DNA of 64,000 bases from Janthinobacterium sp. B9-8 (GTDB taxonomy: Bacteria; Pseudomonadota; Gammaproteobacteria; Burkholderiales; Chitinibacteraceae): NCBI RefSeq assembly GCF_000969645.2, contig NZ_CP014222.1:2669740-2733739 (forward strand), given 5' to 3'. Shown here one piece after another: positions 1 to 9,083 of the stretch (positions are counted from its first letter, which is position 1; the number at the start of each line of letters is the position of its first letter). Made by a program: the position numbers and the translations under genes. The notes beneath the pieces are model-generated. The model ran no database searches. It had not been told where the DNA came from and saw only the letters and a program-made list of their open reading frames with translations.

Positions 1-59
1 AGGGCTGGGGCTGAGCCAAATGGATAAGCAATATGCGTTTTCAGGGGGGTAAATGTAGG

Positions 60-81
60 GTGGGCACGGGTTTGTGCCCAC
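60..81. repeat. Short inverted repeat (REP-like)
   Basis: The arms GTGGGCAC and GTGCCCAC flank a short loop, next to GTAGGGT. The same GTGGGCAC/GTGCCCAC hairpin next to CCCACCCTAC recurs near 49,483-49,511. It is therefore a dispersed repeat and not a gene-specific terminator. Confidence 0.5.
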
Positions 82-149
82 GTGCGTCAAGTTAAACAGT
101 TTTGTAGGCAGGGTGAAAGCCCATATGCGCTAACCAGTTTGCTTTTACA

Positions 150-530
150 TCACTGATGTTACGCAACAAAAACCCAAATCTTGAACCACGGAGTTTCACT
201 GAGAGAACCATTTTGAATAGAGCCGTTAATTGGGTTTTGAGTAATTTCAACCTAAGCAAAGTTGTTTTTATCGCAACACCTAGCACGGGGCTTAAAAATC
301 CCCTTGGAGCACGCCGAAGCGAGGAATAAGCGGATCGGGGTTTCGGAAAAGGGGTAGCGAGGCAGCGAGCGAGCAGCCTTTTTCGCCGAGCCGATTATCC
401 GCAGAGAGGGGCCTTCGTGCTGGCCGGGGCGGCCTTCTTTGGCTTCGTTTCTTGGCCGCGCAAGAAAGGAAGATCCAGCGGGACGCCCGCACCAAAATCA
501 ACGTGCCGAAGGCACTAAAAAAATCTTTTT
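150..530. repeat. Dispersed noncoding repeat, copy A
   Basis: This stretch shares long blocks with 18,575-19,000: AACCCAAATCTTGA, then ACGGGGCTTAAA, GCACGCCGAAGCGAGGAA, a GGCCGGGGCGGCCTTCTTTG block, and AACGTGCCGAAGGCACTAAA at the end, in the same order and orientation. No open frame within it resembles a known protein. I see no gene in bases 1-690. It looks like an intergenic repeat family of about 400 bases. Confidence 0.6.
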
Positions 531-552
531 TTGTTTTGATCAACGAACATGA

Positions 553-602
553 GGTGAAACCCGCCAGATTGCGATAAACACGGCGGGTTTCACCCGCCCT
601 AC
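553..602. repeat. REP-like hairpin with GGTTTCACCCGCC arm
   Basis: The arms GGTGAAACCCGCC and GGCGGGTTTCACC are complementary over 13 bases and are followed by CGCCCTACG. The same arm and the flanking GCCCTAC recur at 7,347-7,406 and 49,311-49,348, so this is a repeated palindromic family scattered between genes. Confidence 0.65.
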
Positions 603-735
603 GAAAAAACGCCCAACTTGATGCGTATTGGGTGGACACGATTTTGTGCCCCACCCCAGCCCCCACCTCTCATCCCCTCTGGCATAAATTATGCTGCTCG
701 CTACTTTCCTTCCGAATTTACTAAAGGGAAATATC

Positions 736-1770
736 ATGCGTATCGCGCAGAGTGATTTAAAGCTGACTAGCCATCAGGCCAGCAGCAGCGAAAGCTGGAA
801 ATCTTTGCAGGTGGCAGAGGGCGATGCCTCCACTGATCCATCAAAAGACCAGTTTGCAGCTTTCTTTAATCAAGAACTCAAAGCCATGGCTAGCTTACTT
901 CCACAAGCAGAGGCCAAGCAGGCAGATGCCAGCCAAGCTGTAGACAAGAGTAAAGAGGAGCGTTTTCAATCACTATGGGAAATGCTGTTTGGCAGCCATC
1001 CCACCAGCAAACCGGCCACACCTTGCCCTGAAAATACCACCCCTACCAACAGCAGCACGGATACAGCAAGTGCCGCCTCAGCCCCTATCAAGCCTCAGCC
1101 CATCACAATCAAATTCTTAGCTGTTGAGCATACCAAGACCAGTGAAAGCTGCAGCTTTAATGCCAGCGGCAAGGTTTGCCTGAAAGATGGCAGTACGCGG
1201 CAATTTGACGTTGGCTATCAGAATGCACAGAACACAGAAAGCACACGCATCGTGGGTGCAGAGTGGCTTACGCTAAAAGATCCGCTTGTTGTCGATATGG
1301 GGCCAGCCACCACTAAGCTCAGTCAGCAAAGTGTGGATTTTGATTTAGATAATGATGGTAAAAAAGAAAGGATGCGCCTGCCTGATGCCAACTCTGGCCT
1401 GCTGTTTTTAGACCGAAATCATAATGGTGTGGCCGATAATGGCAGCGAGCTATTTGGCCCACAAAGCGGTAATGGCTTTAGCGATCTGGCCAAGCTAGAC
1501 GATGACCACAATGGCTGGATAGACGAGGGCGACGCGGCTTATACGGACCTAAAACTCTGGCAGAGCGGCGATCAATCAACCGGGCGGGTTCAAACGCTGG
1601 CGCAAGCGGGTGTAGGTGCAATGGCCACAGCCAGCGTGCAAACCGAATACGGGCTTAAAGAAGATGACGAAGTACTGGGCCAGATTCGCGCGAGCAGTGT
1701 ATGGCTTGGCGAGCATGGCGGAGCAGGCAGCGTGCGGCAAATTGATCTGGCCACCAAGCCGGCCGCCTGA
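736..1770 (+). CDS. Calcium-binding-repeat (EF-hand/dockerin-like) protein
   Basis: The protein is 344 residues from the ATG at 736, chosen because AAAGGGAA precedes it at good spacing; an upstream in-frame ATG at 691 lacks this. The N-terminal third is Ser/Ala/Gln-rich and probably unstructured. The C-terminal half holds acidic loops of EF-hand/dockerin type: DFDLDNDGKKE, DRNHNGVADNGSELFG, and DDDHNGWIDEGD, each with alternating Asp/Asn. Proteins with this layout occur in Vibrio, Chromobacterium and relatives, and are usually annotated as hypothetical or VCBS-like. No signal peptide is visible, so export is uncertain. The exact role is unknown. It stands alone on the plus strand between repeat-rich regions. 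Confidence 0.75.
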   Translation: MRIAQSDLKLTSHQASSSESWKSLQVAEGDASTDPSKDQFAAFFNQELKAMASLLPQAEAKQADASQAVDKSKEERFQSLWEMLFGSHPTSKPATPCPENTTPTNSSTDTASAASAPIKPQPITIKFLAVEHTKTSESCSFNASGKVCLKDGSTRQFDVGYQNAQNTESTRIVGAEWLTLKDPLVVDMGPATTKLSQQSVDFDLDNDGKKERMRLPDANSGLLFLDRNHNGVADNGSELFGPQSGNGFSDLAKLDDDHNGWIDEGDAAYTDLKLWQSGDQSTGRVQTLAQAGVGAMATASVQTEYGLKEDDEVLGQIRASSVWLGEHGGAGSVRQIDLATKPAA

Positions 1771-1844
1771 AATGTGATTTCATTAAAAACAACACAGGGG
1801 GCAAGTGATTACGCCCCCTCATATCACTTAAGGCTAAGCAAATA

Positions 1845-1937
1845 TTACTTAATCAAATGCCCCAGGAAAGCATAAGCAAAGCCAAAGTAGATAAATACGC
1901 CGAGTAAATCCATGATCGATGTAATCAAAGGCGCGCT
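1845..1937 (-). pseudogene. 3' remnant of an mgtE-type Mg2+ transporter gene
   Basis: Reading the minus strand into the TAA at 1845-1847 gives a tail with APLITSIMDLLGVFIYFG followed by a hydrophobic end. This resembles the last transmembrane helix and C-terminus of MgtE magnesium transporters. An in-frame stop lies immediately upstream at 1938-1940 and the remaining gene is absent, so only about 30 codons survive. Recognition rests on the short motif, so confidence is moderate. The rest of 1,771-2,335 holds a GGGGGC/GCCCCC hairpin near 1,796-1,819, a half REP (GCGGCTAAAGCCGC) near 2,054, and one possible tiny gene. Confidence 0.5.
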
Positions 1938-2102
1938 TCACGTATTAAATTTCAGCGAAAGTACTTGTAATTGAGTTCGATCCCCTATTTTAAAAAAAGG
2001 AAATGGGGGCATAGGAACAACTCTAGCCATGAAAGCGCTGTGTATAAAAACATTCGCGGCTAAAGCCGCTGCTATACGTTGCAGATCCTTAAGTTGATAG
2101 GA

Positions 2103-2219
2103 TTAAGCAGCCAGCTGAATGCTTTCATCATCTTTGCAACAGTCTTCCTCATCCTGCTTGACCTTGACGACGACCCAGCCTAAATTGCCACTTCCATTCA
2201 CCGACCGAGGACAAGCCAT
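2103..2219 (-). CDS. Possible 38-residue acidic small protein
   Basis: An ATG-to-TAA frame of 38 codons reads MACPRSVNGSGNLGW, then a Val/Lys stretch and an acidic, Cys-Cys-containing tail ending QLAA. The composition looks protein-like, but there is no convincing ribosome-binding site and I recognise no family. It could equally be a relic of a larger gene, since the neighbouring mgtE tail is a remnant. Confidence 0.25.
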   Translation of the reverse strand: MACPRSVNGSGNLGWVVVKVKQDEEDCCKDDESIQLAA

Positions 2220-2359
2220 GAATACATTCGCGCCTATTTCCACTTCGGTCGGATACCTTAGCAAAGTTTAAACCGCTCTTCCCCTATCCGACCGACCCAG
2301 CTTCTTGCCCGGCAGCCATCGCTGCATGTGGCTTTTTGACTCGTCTTTCGGATAAGACC

Positions 2360-3430
2360 ATGTACCCCTCTATAGAAAAACTACGTGCTATCGGCTTCGA
2401 TCAGCATGCTTTACAAGCTTTACATACTGCTCAATCAGAACAAAGCCCCAGCCAGCCTGCGCTGCAACTCGCCCGCATCAGTAATATTCAACGCGATCGA
2501 GTCATGCTGCACGATGGCGAAACTGAAAGCCCAGCACGGCTGCGACCTGCGCTGCATCATGAGCTGCAAGCCAGCGCTGAAACACTGGCCGTGGGCGATT
2601 GGGTGCTTTTTAGCCAGCAAGATGAGGCATGTGTAGAAAGCATTCTCCCCGCAAGAAATCGCCTAAGCCGCCGTAATGCCGAAGGGCAAAGACAGACCTT
2701 GGTCGCCAATATTGATTTGGCTTTGCTAGTCATGGGCCTAGATCACGATTTTAATTTGCGCCGCTTGGATCGCTATCTCACCCTGTGCCTATCTAATGAA
2801 GTGATACCGCTACTGGTGCTTAGCAAGGCCGATTGCTCGCCGCAAGCGGCAGAAAAAATTGCACTGGCCCGTGCTCACCTGCCCGCGCATATCGAGCTAC
2901 TGGCGCTGGATGGCCGGGGCGATTTGGCGAGGGAAGCTTTATTGCCTTGGCTGACTGCTGGCCAAACCGTGGTGCTGCTTGGCTCATCAGGCGCTGGCAA
3001 AAGCACGCTAAGCAACACACTTATCAGCGCCCCAGTGCAAGACACCGGCGCAGTGCGCATGGACGATAGCCGAGGGCGGCACACCACCACCTCGCGCAGC
3101 CTACATCTTTGTCCCAATGGCACTTGCATTATTGATACACCCGGCTTACGTACGATCAGCCTAGATAGCGATGAAGCAGGCATCCACGCCGCCTTTGCCG
3201 ATATTGCCGCACTGGCTGCGCATTGCCGCTTCAGAGATTGCCAGCACAGGGACGAGCCAGATTGTGCCGTACGGGAACAAATCAGCAGTGATCGCTTAAA
3301 AAGCTTTCATAAATTACTAAGGGAGCAAGGCAGAGAAAGCCAAACCCCATTGCAAAAACAGGCGCAGCTGGCCGCGTGGAAAATACGCAGCAAAAGTGCT
3401 AGAGCACAGCGTAAAACCCAGATCGATTAA
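2360..3430 (+). CDS. rsgA: RsgA, ribosome small-subunit-dependent GTPase
   Basis: This is a circularly permuted GTPase of 356 residues (E. coli RsgA has 350) that assists late 30S maturation and release of factors from the subunit. An OB-fold N-terminal domain is followed by the G domain with permuted motif order: G4-like LSKADCS near 161, P-loop GSSGAGKS at 208-215, switch-region RGRHTTT, and DTPG near 259. The C-terminal zinc knuckle C-x4-C-x-H-x5-C is at about 289-302. The ATG at 2360 is preferred over a TTG eight codons upstream because GGATAAG lies just before it. It stands alone, with a REP hairpin downstream. Confidence 0.95.
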   Translation: MYPSIEKLRAIGFDQHALQALHTAQSEQSPSQPALQLARISNIQRDRVMLHDGETESPARLRPALHHELQASAETLAVGDWVLFSQQDEACVESILPARNRLSRRNAEGQRQTLVANIDLALLVMGLDHDFNLRRLDRYLTLCLSNEVIPLLVLSKADCSPQAAEKIALARAHLPAHIELLALDGRGDLAREALLPWLTAGQTVVLLGSSGAGKSTLSNTLISAPVQDTGAVRMDDSRGRHTTTSRSLHLCPNGTCIIDTPGLRTISLDSDEAGIHAAFADIAALAAHCRFRDCQHRDEPDCAVREQISSDRLKSFHKLLREQGRESQTPLQKQAQLAAWKIRSKSARAQRKTQID

Positions 3431-3440
3431 GTCAGTAGCC

Positions 3441-3495
3441 AGTGGCTTTAGCCGCAAATACTTTTAGCAGCAACGCTTTCGCGGCTAAAGCCACT
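3441..3495. repeat. REP-like hairpin (AGTGGCTTTAGCCGC arms)
   Basis: The 15-base arms AGTGGCTTTAGCCGC (3441-3455) and GCGGCTAAAGCCACT (3481-3495) are perfectly complementary across a 25-base loop, followed by CCTAC. A partial copy lies near 2,052-2,075. This is typical of palindromic intergenic repeats. It may act as a weak transcript end for rsgA. Confidence 0.6.
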
Positions 3496-3581
3496 CCTAC
3501 AAAAATCATCATGCAAACAGAAACTAGATTTTAATCAAAGAGAAAGCCGCTTAATCCGCTACACTTCGGCCTTTTTTGCTG

Positions 3582-4055
3582 ATGACTATGAATCCTCTTT
3601 TAATGATTGCCATCACCACCGGCGTTCTTTCAGGCCTTTGGGGCTGGGTGGCGGTGTCTTTTGGTTTATTAAGCTGGGCAGGATTTTTAGGCTGTACGGC
3701 TTATTTTGCCTGCCCACAAGGCGGCGTGCGCGGGCTGCTGCTCAGCACATTAAGCTGCTGCAGCGGTGTATTTTGGGCAATGGTGATTATTCAAGGTAAC
3801 GCTTTTACCTCTCAGCCAGAGGTAGCAGGCTATCTGCTCACGGGCGTGGTGGCGTTTTTGATGTGTATTCAGGCTAAGCAACGCTGGCTGAGCTTTATAC
3901 CGGGTACATTTATTGGCGCTTGCGCAACTTTTGCAGGGAGTGGTCACTGGCAGCAGGTGAGTGCTTCTTTACTCATCGGCTTGGCATTTGGCTATGCCAT
4001 GAAAAACAGCGGCTTATGGCTAGCGAAGTTAAACCATCGCTCACCCAAGGATTAA
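3582..4055 (+). CDS. DUF1097 inner-membrane protein (YcdZ-like)
   Basis: This is a small, very hydrophobic protein of about 157 residues with five or so predicted membrane segments. It is Gly/Trp-rich at the start (GVLSGLWGWVAVSFG) and has a conserved-looking middle (IPGTFIGACATFAGSG), as in the DUF1097 family that includes E. coli YcdZ. The function of that family is not established. Starts at 3582 or 3588 are both possible, and no strong ribosome-binding site separates them. It is followed by a tiny basic gene about 100 bases later. Confidence 0.75.
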   Translation: MTMNPLLMIAITTGVLSGLWGWVAVSFGLLSWAGFLGCTAYFACPQGGVRGLLLSTLSCCSGVFWAMVIIQGNAFTSQPEVAGYLLTGVVAFLMCIQAKQRWLSFIPGTFIGACATFAGSGHWQQVSASLLIGLAFGYAMKNSGLWLAKLNHRSPKD

Positions 4056-4157
4056 CACAAGGGTTATATTTGCTTAAATCTGGCTTTTATATCTCTTACA
4101 TCGGCCTATACTAAAAGTGTGCTGCGCATTTGCCAGCGCCCTAAAAGGAATAAAGCC

Positions 4158-4283
4158 ATGAGCAAGTCTAAACAAAGCGTTAAAGAAACTAAAAAGCACC
4201 CACTGCTAAGCGCTAAAGAAAAGAAAGCAGCTAAACAAGTGAAGAAACACGCCGGCGATGCCGTGCCTATGCTTACGAAATAG
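4158..4283 (+). CDS. Lysine-rich 41-residue small protein
   Basis: An ATG-to-TAG frame of 41 codons is preceded by AAAAGGAATAAAGCC, a good Shine-Dalgarno at proper spacing. The product starts MSKSKQSVKETKK and is strongly basic, with repeated Lys-Lys pairs and a Gly-Asp-Ala segment near the end. The ribosome-binding site and biased composition suggest a real gene. I recognise no family. A nucleic-acid-associated role would be a guess from charge only. Confidence 0.55.
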   Translation: MSKSKQSVKETKKHPLLSAKEKKAAKQVKKHAGDAVPMLTK

Positions 4284-4434
4284 ATCAAATTGCACACACT
4301 ATTTTTGATATGCGAGGCGTTCGGTATCGAACGCCATGCTATTAAACCCAGCTAAACATTGATCAATACCGCAATAAGCTCACCAAACTTTCATTTAAAC
4401 ATAAGCAGCTTCGTATATCTTGGCGCCTCAGAGC

Positions 4435-5490
4435 TTAAACTACCGGCTTTTTTGGCCTGCTATTACCGTTTTTGCCATTACCGGAACGGATTCGATCCCA
4501 ATATTGAGTGCGTAAAGAGAAATCTTCGGATGATTGAATCCAAATAATTTTATCCCGGGCGCTTATATTCGATTTAACCAAAGTATTAGACAAACCCTGA
4601 CGCTGCGTGAGCTGATTGCTCACCATTTTATCCAGCGTAAAATTAATCCATTGCTCTGCTAATGGCTTATTTCTAGCTTTAATACTAATCGCCCAACAAT
4701 CAAGCCAAGCCAAAGCACCTTCTTTAGGTACGATATAGCCTACATCTGCCCCTGCCGCACGCAATAATTTAAACTGCTGATTACCATAATTAGCAAACAT
4801 CAAAGCAGCTTTGTTTTTTATAAAGGCCTGTGTTCCTTCTTCCGGACTATTATAAAAAAAAGGATTTTGATCACGTAATTCCAGCAAGCGATTAACTGAA
4901 TGTGCCATTTCATTTCTAGATAAATTAAATGGATCTTTAATGCCTATTGTCAGTGCAGCAAAACTAAAATTATGATTACTGCCATCATGTAAAACAACTT
5001 TACCTTTATATTTTTTATTCCACATTTCGCTCATTGATGTGGGGGCTTGTTTTATTTGATTTTTATCATAAATCAAACCCATTTCAGAATATGCAAAAGG
5101 AATAGCATATAAATAGCCATCTCTGTTAATGCTTTTAATTTTATCTAGTTTTCTAAATCTAGCCAGCTGATGTCTGGTATTAGGAATGCGAGCCGCTCTT
5201 ATCGGTGCAGCGATCGATTGATCAATATAACGCTGTAATTCTGCCGTATTAGCCGCAAAAACATCAAAAAATTCCCCTCTGTTTTTGCTCAGCTTTTCCC
5301 ACAAAGCCTCATCCGTATCAATAAAGGTGACCTCTAGACGGGCATCGTGACGCTTTTCAAATTCGCTCACCCAATCCGGGTCTGCATAGCCTGGCCAAGC
5401 TAAAACACGCAGCACCTCAGCCGCCCAAACGGCGGACGACGCACTGATGCACACCACCCCAAACGCAGAACGCAAAAAGAAGCGCTTCAT
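4435..5490 (-). CDS. Periplasmic substrate-binding protein, polyamine (PotD-like) type
   Basis: The protein is 351 residues from the ATG at 5490, which gives a clean signal peptide (basic MKRFFLR, hydrophobic core, cleavage near AVWA/AE). A longer frame reaches 5541 but would bury the signal. The mature part has the family-1/PotD pattern: VLRVLAWPGYADPDW, then VFAANTAELQRYI, PFAYSEMGLIYDK, and GALAWLDCWAISIKA. Related proteins bind spermidine, putrescine or similar cations in the periplasm for an ABC importer. No permease or ATPase gene lies beside it, so it either serves a distant transporter or acts as a sensor. The C-terminal tail is Lys/Asn/Gly-rich. Confidence 0.75.
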   Translation of the reverse strand: MKRFFLRSAFGVVCISASSAVWAAEVLRVLAWPGYADPDWVSEFEKRHDARLEVTFIDTDEALWEKLSKNRGEFFDVFAANTAELQRYIDQSIAAPIRAARIPNTRHQLARFRKLDKIKSINRDGYLYAIPFAYSEMGLIYDKNQIKQAPTSMSEMWNKKYKGKVVLHDGSNHNFSFAALTIGIKDPFNLSRNEMAHSVNRLLELRDQNPFFYNSPEEGTQAFIKNKAALMFANYGNQQFKLLRAAGADVGYIVPKEGALAWLDCWAISIKARNKPLAEQWINFTLDKMVSNQLTQRQGLSNTLVKSNISARDKIIWIQSSEDFSLRTQYWDRIRSGNGKNGNSRPKKPVV

Positions 5491-6232
5491 TTCAACTCTC
5501 AATCTAAAAGGCACCTTATGAAAAATAAATATAATAGGCAATAAATAGATTTATCTTATTTACTGCCTATTATAAATCCCCAAAGTAAGCAACTCAAGAA
5601 AAACAGCAAAAAAACCAATCTAGCATATTTTAAAATATGATTATTTTTTCTATTTATTAGTAAAACTTATTGTTTAAAAAAGAAAAACAAACAAACCATC
5701 TTAAATATTTTATATAAATATCACATTCATATTATAAAAAAATTAACCAAACGAAGTTTATCTCATCTATCATTAATTAAGTAGGTAGTAAGCAATTAAT
5801 CAGAAAAAACAAAGAAATCATACTATGCCACGTACATTCAGCCAAGCCTCAAAAACGGAACAAAACGCTAACGAGCTACAGTGAGCAAACAAGAAAACCC
5901 ATGTGCTTTACCTAAAATAAGTATAGATAAAGGGCAAACAACAAGCCCCAGTAGCCTAGTAATTTAAAACTGAACAGTTGCCATTGCCAGATCCCCCCTA
6001 AACCTCCGCCGTACAAGTGTCTGCCTTTCGTGGTGCATTCGCGCAAAACCAGATAAAGCTGCTGGCATAGCCGCTTGGGCTCAGGCCAAGATGACATACA
6101 AGCGTGTATCACCCTCGATACCATTAAAAAAACCAAAGCTTACAAAAATTATTCAAAACAATGACTACAAAAACAATATTACAAAACATATAATTAAGGA
6201 TGTAAAACAACAACCATACTTAAAACTGACTA
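5491..6232. other. AT-rich intergenic region without a supported gene
   Basis: About 740 bases separate two divergent genes. The first half is conspicuously AT-rich with A/T runs. A minus-strand frame at 5912-6136 has no ribosome-binding site and no recognisable composition, so I do not call it. Promoters for both flanking genes should lie here. The base composition suggests acquired DNA together with the following NERD gene. Confidence 0.5.
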
Positions 6233-7231
6233 ATGATTATCAAAAATACTGACGATAAACAGCTACAGCTCGATGAACTCAAGCGCTTAACCACCCTCCC
6301 CTCAATCAGCAGCAAACAACGAGAGCAAATCGAGCAGGAAATTTATCGCCTACAAAAAGGTCATCAAGGCGAAAAAGACAGCGCATATGAAATTGATTTT
6401 TATTTAAAAGAATCAAAAAAATGGGCCGTCATTCATGATTTGCGGATTGAGCATAAAGGACGTGTTGCACAAATTGATCACCTTATTATTAATCGCTTTC
6501 TGGAAATATTTGTAATTGAAACAAAGAATTTCTCAGCCGATTTACAAATCAATGAAGTAGGTGAATTTACTGCTTGGTATCACAAAAAACCCATAGGTAT
6601 TGCCAGCCCTCTCGTTCAGAATGAAAAACATATCGCTGTATTAAAAGACTTAATCAACAGCTCGCCTATGCCCACTCGGCTAGGCATAAGCTTAACTCCC
6701 TCTTTTTCTAATATAGTAATGGTAGGTAATCATCAGCGCATTACCAGACCTAAAAAAATAGACAGCCAGAATATAATTAAAGCTGAACAAATCAAAGATT
6801 GGCTAACAAAAACCAATGTAGACAATACAAGCGTCATTCATATATTTAGCAGCATGGCTAAGATGGTCAGCGGCGAAACAGTAATGGAAATCGCGGAAAT
6901 GATTGCCAAGCAGCATTGCCCATTGACGCCTGATTACAAAGCAAAATTTGGAATTAATGAAACAGCAAACGATGCCATCCACCAAACAATAGAAAAAAAA
7001 CCTGCTGCTGAGTCCACAAATAAACTCACCACATCCAAGCTGGCAGCCAAACTAGGCATGAGTACTCAGCAATTTATTGATAAATTAATTATGGATGGCT
7101 TACTTGAACAAACAGGAGAAAAAACCCAATTAAGCGACAAAGGAAAGCAAGCCGGAGGCGAAGCAAAAATCAGCCAAAGATTTGGAGCATATTATATTTG
7201 GGATGAAGCTATGGCTGATTGCAAAAAATAA
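6233..7231 (+). CDS. NERD-domain (nuclease-related) protein with C-terminal helix-turn-helix-like region
   Basis: The protein has 332 residues. Residues about 45-150 form a NERD domain of the PD-(D/E)XK fold: GEKDSAYE near 46-53, AQIDHLII with Asp 82, and VIETKNF with Glu 96 and Lys 98. All core catalytic positions are therefore present. A coiled N-terminus precedes it. A C-terminal region (about 280-330) with KLAAKLGMSTQQFIDKLI looks like a small helical DNA-binding or adaptor module. NERD proteins are predicted nucleases found on plasmids and in acquired DNA. The specific role is not known. It sits alone in AT-rich DNA with a REP hairpin downstream. Confidence 0.75.
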   Translation: MIIKNTDDKQLQLDELKRLTTLPSISSKQREQIEQEIYRLQKGHQGEKDSAYEIDFYLKESKKWAVIHDLRIEHKGRVAQIDHLIINRFLEIFVIETKNFSADLQINEVGEFTAWYHKKPIGIASPLVQNEKHIAVLKDLINSSPMPTRLGISLTPSFSNIVMVGNHQRITRPKKIDSQNIIKAEQIKDWLTKTNVDNTSVIHIFSSMAKMVSGETVMEIAEMIAKQHCPLTPDYKAKFGINETANDAIHQTIEKKPAAESTNKLTTSKLAAKLGMSTQQFIDKLIMDGLLEQTGEKTQLSDKGKQAGGEAKISQRFGAYYIWDEAMADCKK

Positions 7232-7346
7232 TGAGCTAATTTAATAAATAACACAGATTTCAAGTTAAATGGGCCTGATTATGCCTCTTGCTCAATGGAC
7301 TCTGCGTAGATGAATTTCTTGAGTGCTGGGCTTGGTTTTGAAATTT

Positions 7347-7406
7347 GTAGGGCGGGTGAACCCCACGATCGATGCTGAATAAATATGCGGGTTTCACCCG
7401 CCCTAC
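7347..7406. repeat. REP-like hairpin (GTAGGGCGGGTGAA arms)
   Basis: The arms GTAGGGCGGGTGAA (7347-7360) and TTCACCCGCCCTAC (7393-7406) are perfectly complementary over 14 bases, around a 32-base loop. The same arms appear at 49,311-49,348 and half of them at 553-602. The repeat marks the outer edge of the decayed rhs copy. Confidence 0.65.
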
Positions 7407-7452
7407 AATATTTATAATGTTACTAAGCAAGCGGCATAATCAGATAAATAGA

Positions 7453-9079
7453 TTAAGAACAAATACGCTCTTGCCTCAGCATAACTAAGCAGCGCTCAGC
7501 ATCAAATTGCAATTTGGCCTCGGTGCCATCAGCCTGTTTAACGACCAACAGACTGCCATCGCTGCCATAGCGATATTGGGTGAGATGGCCGCTGGGTAAA
7601 TAGGCCAGTTTCTTTATGCCGCCTTTGGCATCTTTAATCGCGGTAGGCGCCCTACGGGTTGTAACTATAGCGGGTGGCGTATTGCTTAGGATCGATTTCT
7701 TTGAGCAGATTGCCTTTGTCGTCGTATTCGCGCAGCCAAATATTGCCCAGCGGATCGGTAATGCGGATCAGTTGGTCTTTATCATCGTAAGCCATCTGCA
7801 CGGTGCTATCGTCGGGGCGAATATACAGCAGCAGATTATCGTTGGCATCGTATTCATAACGATCTGAGCTGCCATCGGGATAAACGTGTTTGACTAGGTT
7901 TTTATAATCATCGCGAAACAGCCATTCTTCGCTGTTGTCGGGATAAATAATGCGGTAGGTGTAGCCCAGCGCGTCAAAGTAATAGAGCGTTTCATCGCCA
8001 TGTGCATTGCGCACGGTGGTGAGGCGAAGGTCGTCGTGCCAGCTTAGGCGGATCTCATTGCTGCCATCATCTGCAAACTCACGAATGGCTTTGGATGTAG
8101 CGCTGCTGCCATCCCATTCCAGATTAACCCCGCGGCCAGTGCGATCGGTGTAGCGGGTAATCAAGTGGTTTTTATATTGATAATCACGCTGATTGCCGTG
8201 CTCATCTTTGGCGCTGATTAAATCACCGTGTTCGTTGTAGCTGTACTCAGCCAACACGCGCCCAGCTGGAAGCTCTTTGCTAGGTGGGGTGCTAATACGG
8301 CTGATTTTGCCCGCCGCATTACGCTCAAATTTTGCGCTGCTACCGCTGCTTAAATCTATTTGCTGTAATAAACCCGCCGCATCGTAACTCAATGCCAACG
8401 TATTGCCCGCACGGTCTTTAAGCATGCGCAGCATAAAGCGGGATTCGTAGCGCTCGTACACCTCCAGCAATTCATGGCCACGGGTAATGGTCAGCAGGTT
8501 TTCATCCAAACGGCTGAGCATCAGGCCTTCAGTGCGGTCTTGATGGTGCTCGCCCACTGCAAGCGCTGGGTAATCCAGGCTACGGCCATCCGCATCAAAG
8601 TGACGCAAGATGGGGCCAGATTCTTCGTTAATTAAATCAAAGCGAGTAGATAGCGGGGATGTCCAGCGTGCGCCTAGCTCGCCCTGATCATAAGCGGCCA
8701 GCCTAGAGTTATAAGTACGTTGCCAAACTAAGGGCATTACACCGTTAAGGCTAAAATCGGTGTGGCTAAACACCTCATCACCCAGTGCATAGCCAATGGA
8801 TTTTTTACTGCGTGATTTGCCTTGGGTTTTACATTCTTTGCAGCCATTGGGGCTGAGTTTTGCTTTAGCATCGGCCAAGCCCATGATTTTGCTAACAATA
8901 ACCGGCTTAATGCTGTTGTTTAAGTGGTTGAGTAAATTGGTAAGCGTTTGTTTAACTTTATCGCTCAATAGCGCCGAGGCAGCTTTAGAGGCAAAGAAAG
9001 CGAATTTAACTTTACTCTGACCCCAGTTATTCAGAGTTCTTCTTAAACAAATAGAGAGCAATATTATTGCCCCCCCCAT
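7453..9079 (-). pseudogene. Decayed partial duplicate of the rhs gene
   Basis: Translation from about 9,000 down to 7,650 is nearly identical to the middle of the intact rhs gene at 10537-15003. The match runs from SKAASALLSDKVKQ through the GYALGDEVFSHTDF domain into the YD repeats ending DPKQYATRYSYN. About 54 residues present in the intact gene between ADAKAK and LSPNGCKEC are missing. At the far end a small deletion and frameshift put a stop after YSYNP. Rhs-like codons then continue in another frame (KDAKGGIKKLAYLPSG, RYGSDGS) to a stop at 7453. The true N-terminus and the toxin end are both gone. This is a leftover from tandem duplication of the effector-immunity block, comparable to orphan rhs fragments elsewhere. 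Confidence 0.85.
9042..9078. terminator. Hairpin downstream of first immunity gene
   Basis: An imperfect inverted repeat, AAACAAATAGAGAGCAAT against ATTGCCCCCCCATTTATTT, follows the immunity gene stop on the minus strand. A sister copy lies at 9,796-9,834 after the second immunity gene. This shows that gene and hairpin were duplicated together. Confidence 0.5.
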
Positions 9080-9083
9080 TTAT

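Noticed and set aside
292..666. 124-residue protein at the left edge
   Set aside because: It runs across a dispersed repeat and a REP hairpin; the frame is not kept in the second repeat copy.
5912..6136. 74-residue minus-strand protein in the AT-rich gap
   Set aside because: No ribosome-binding site and unusual composition; probably chance or an unrecognisable remnant.
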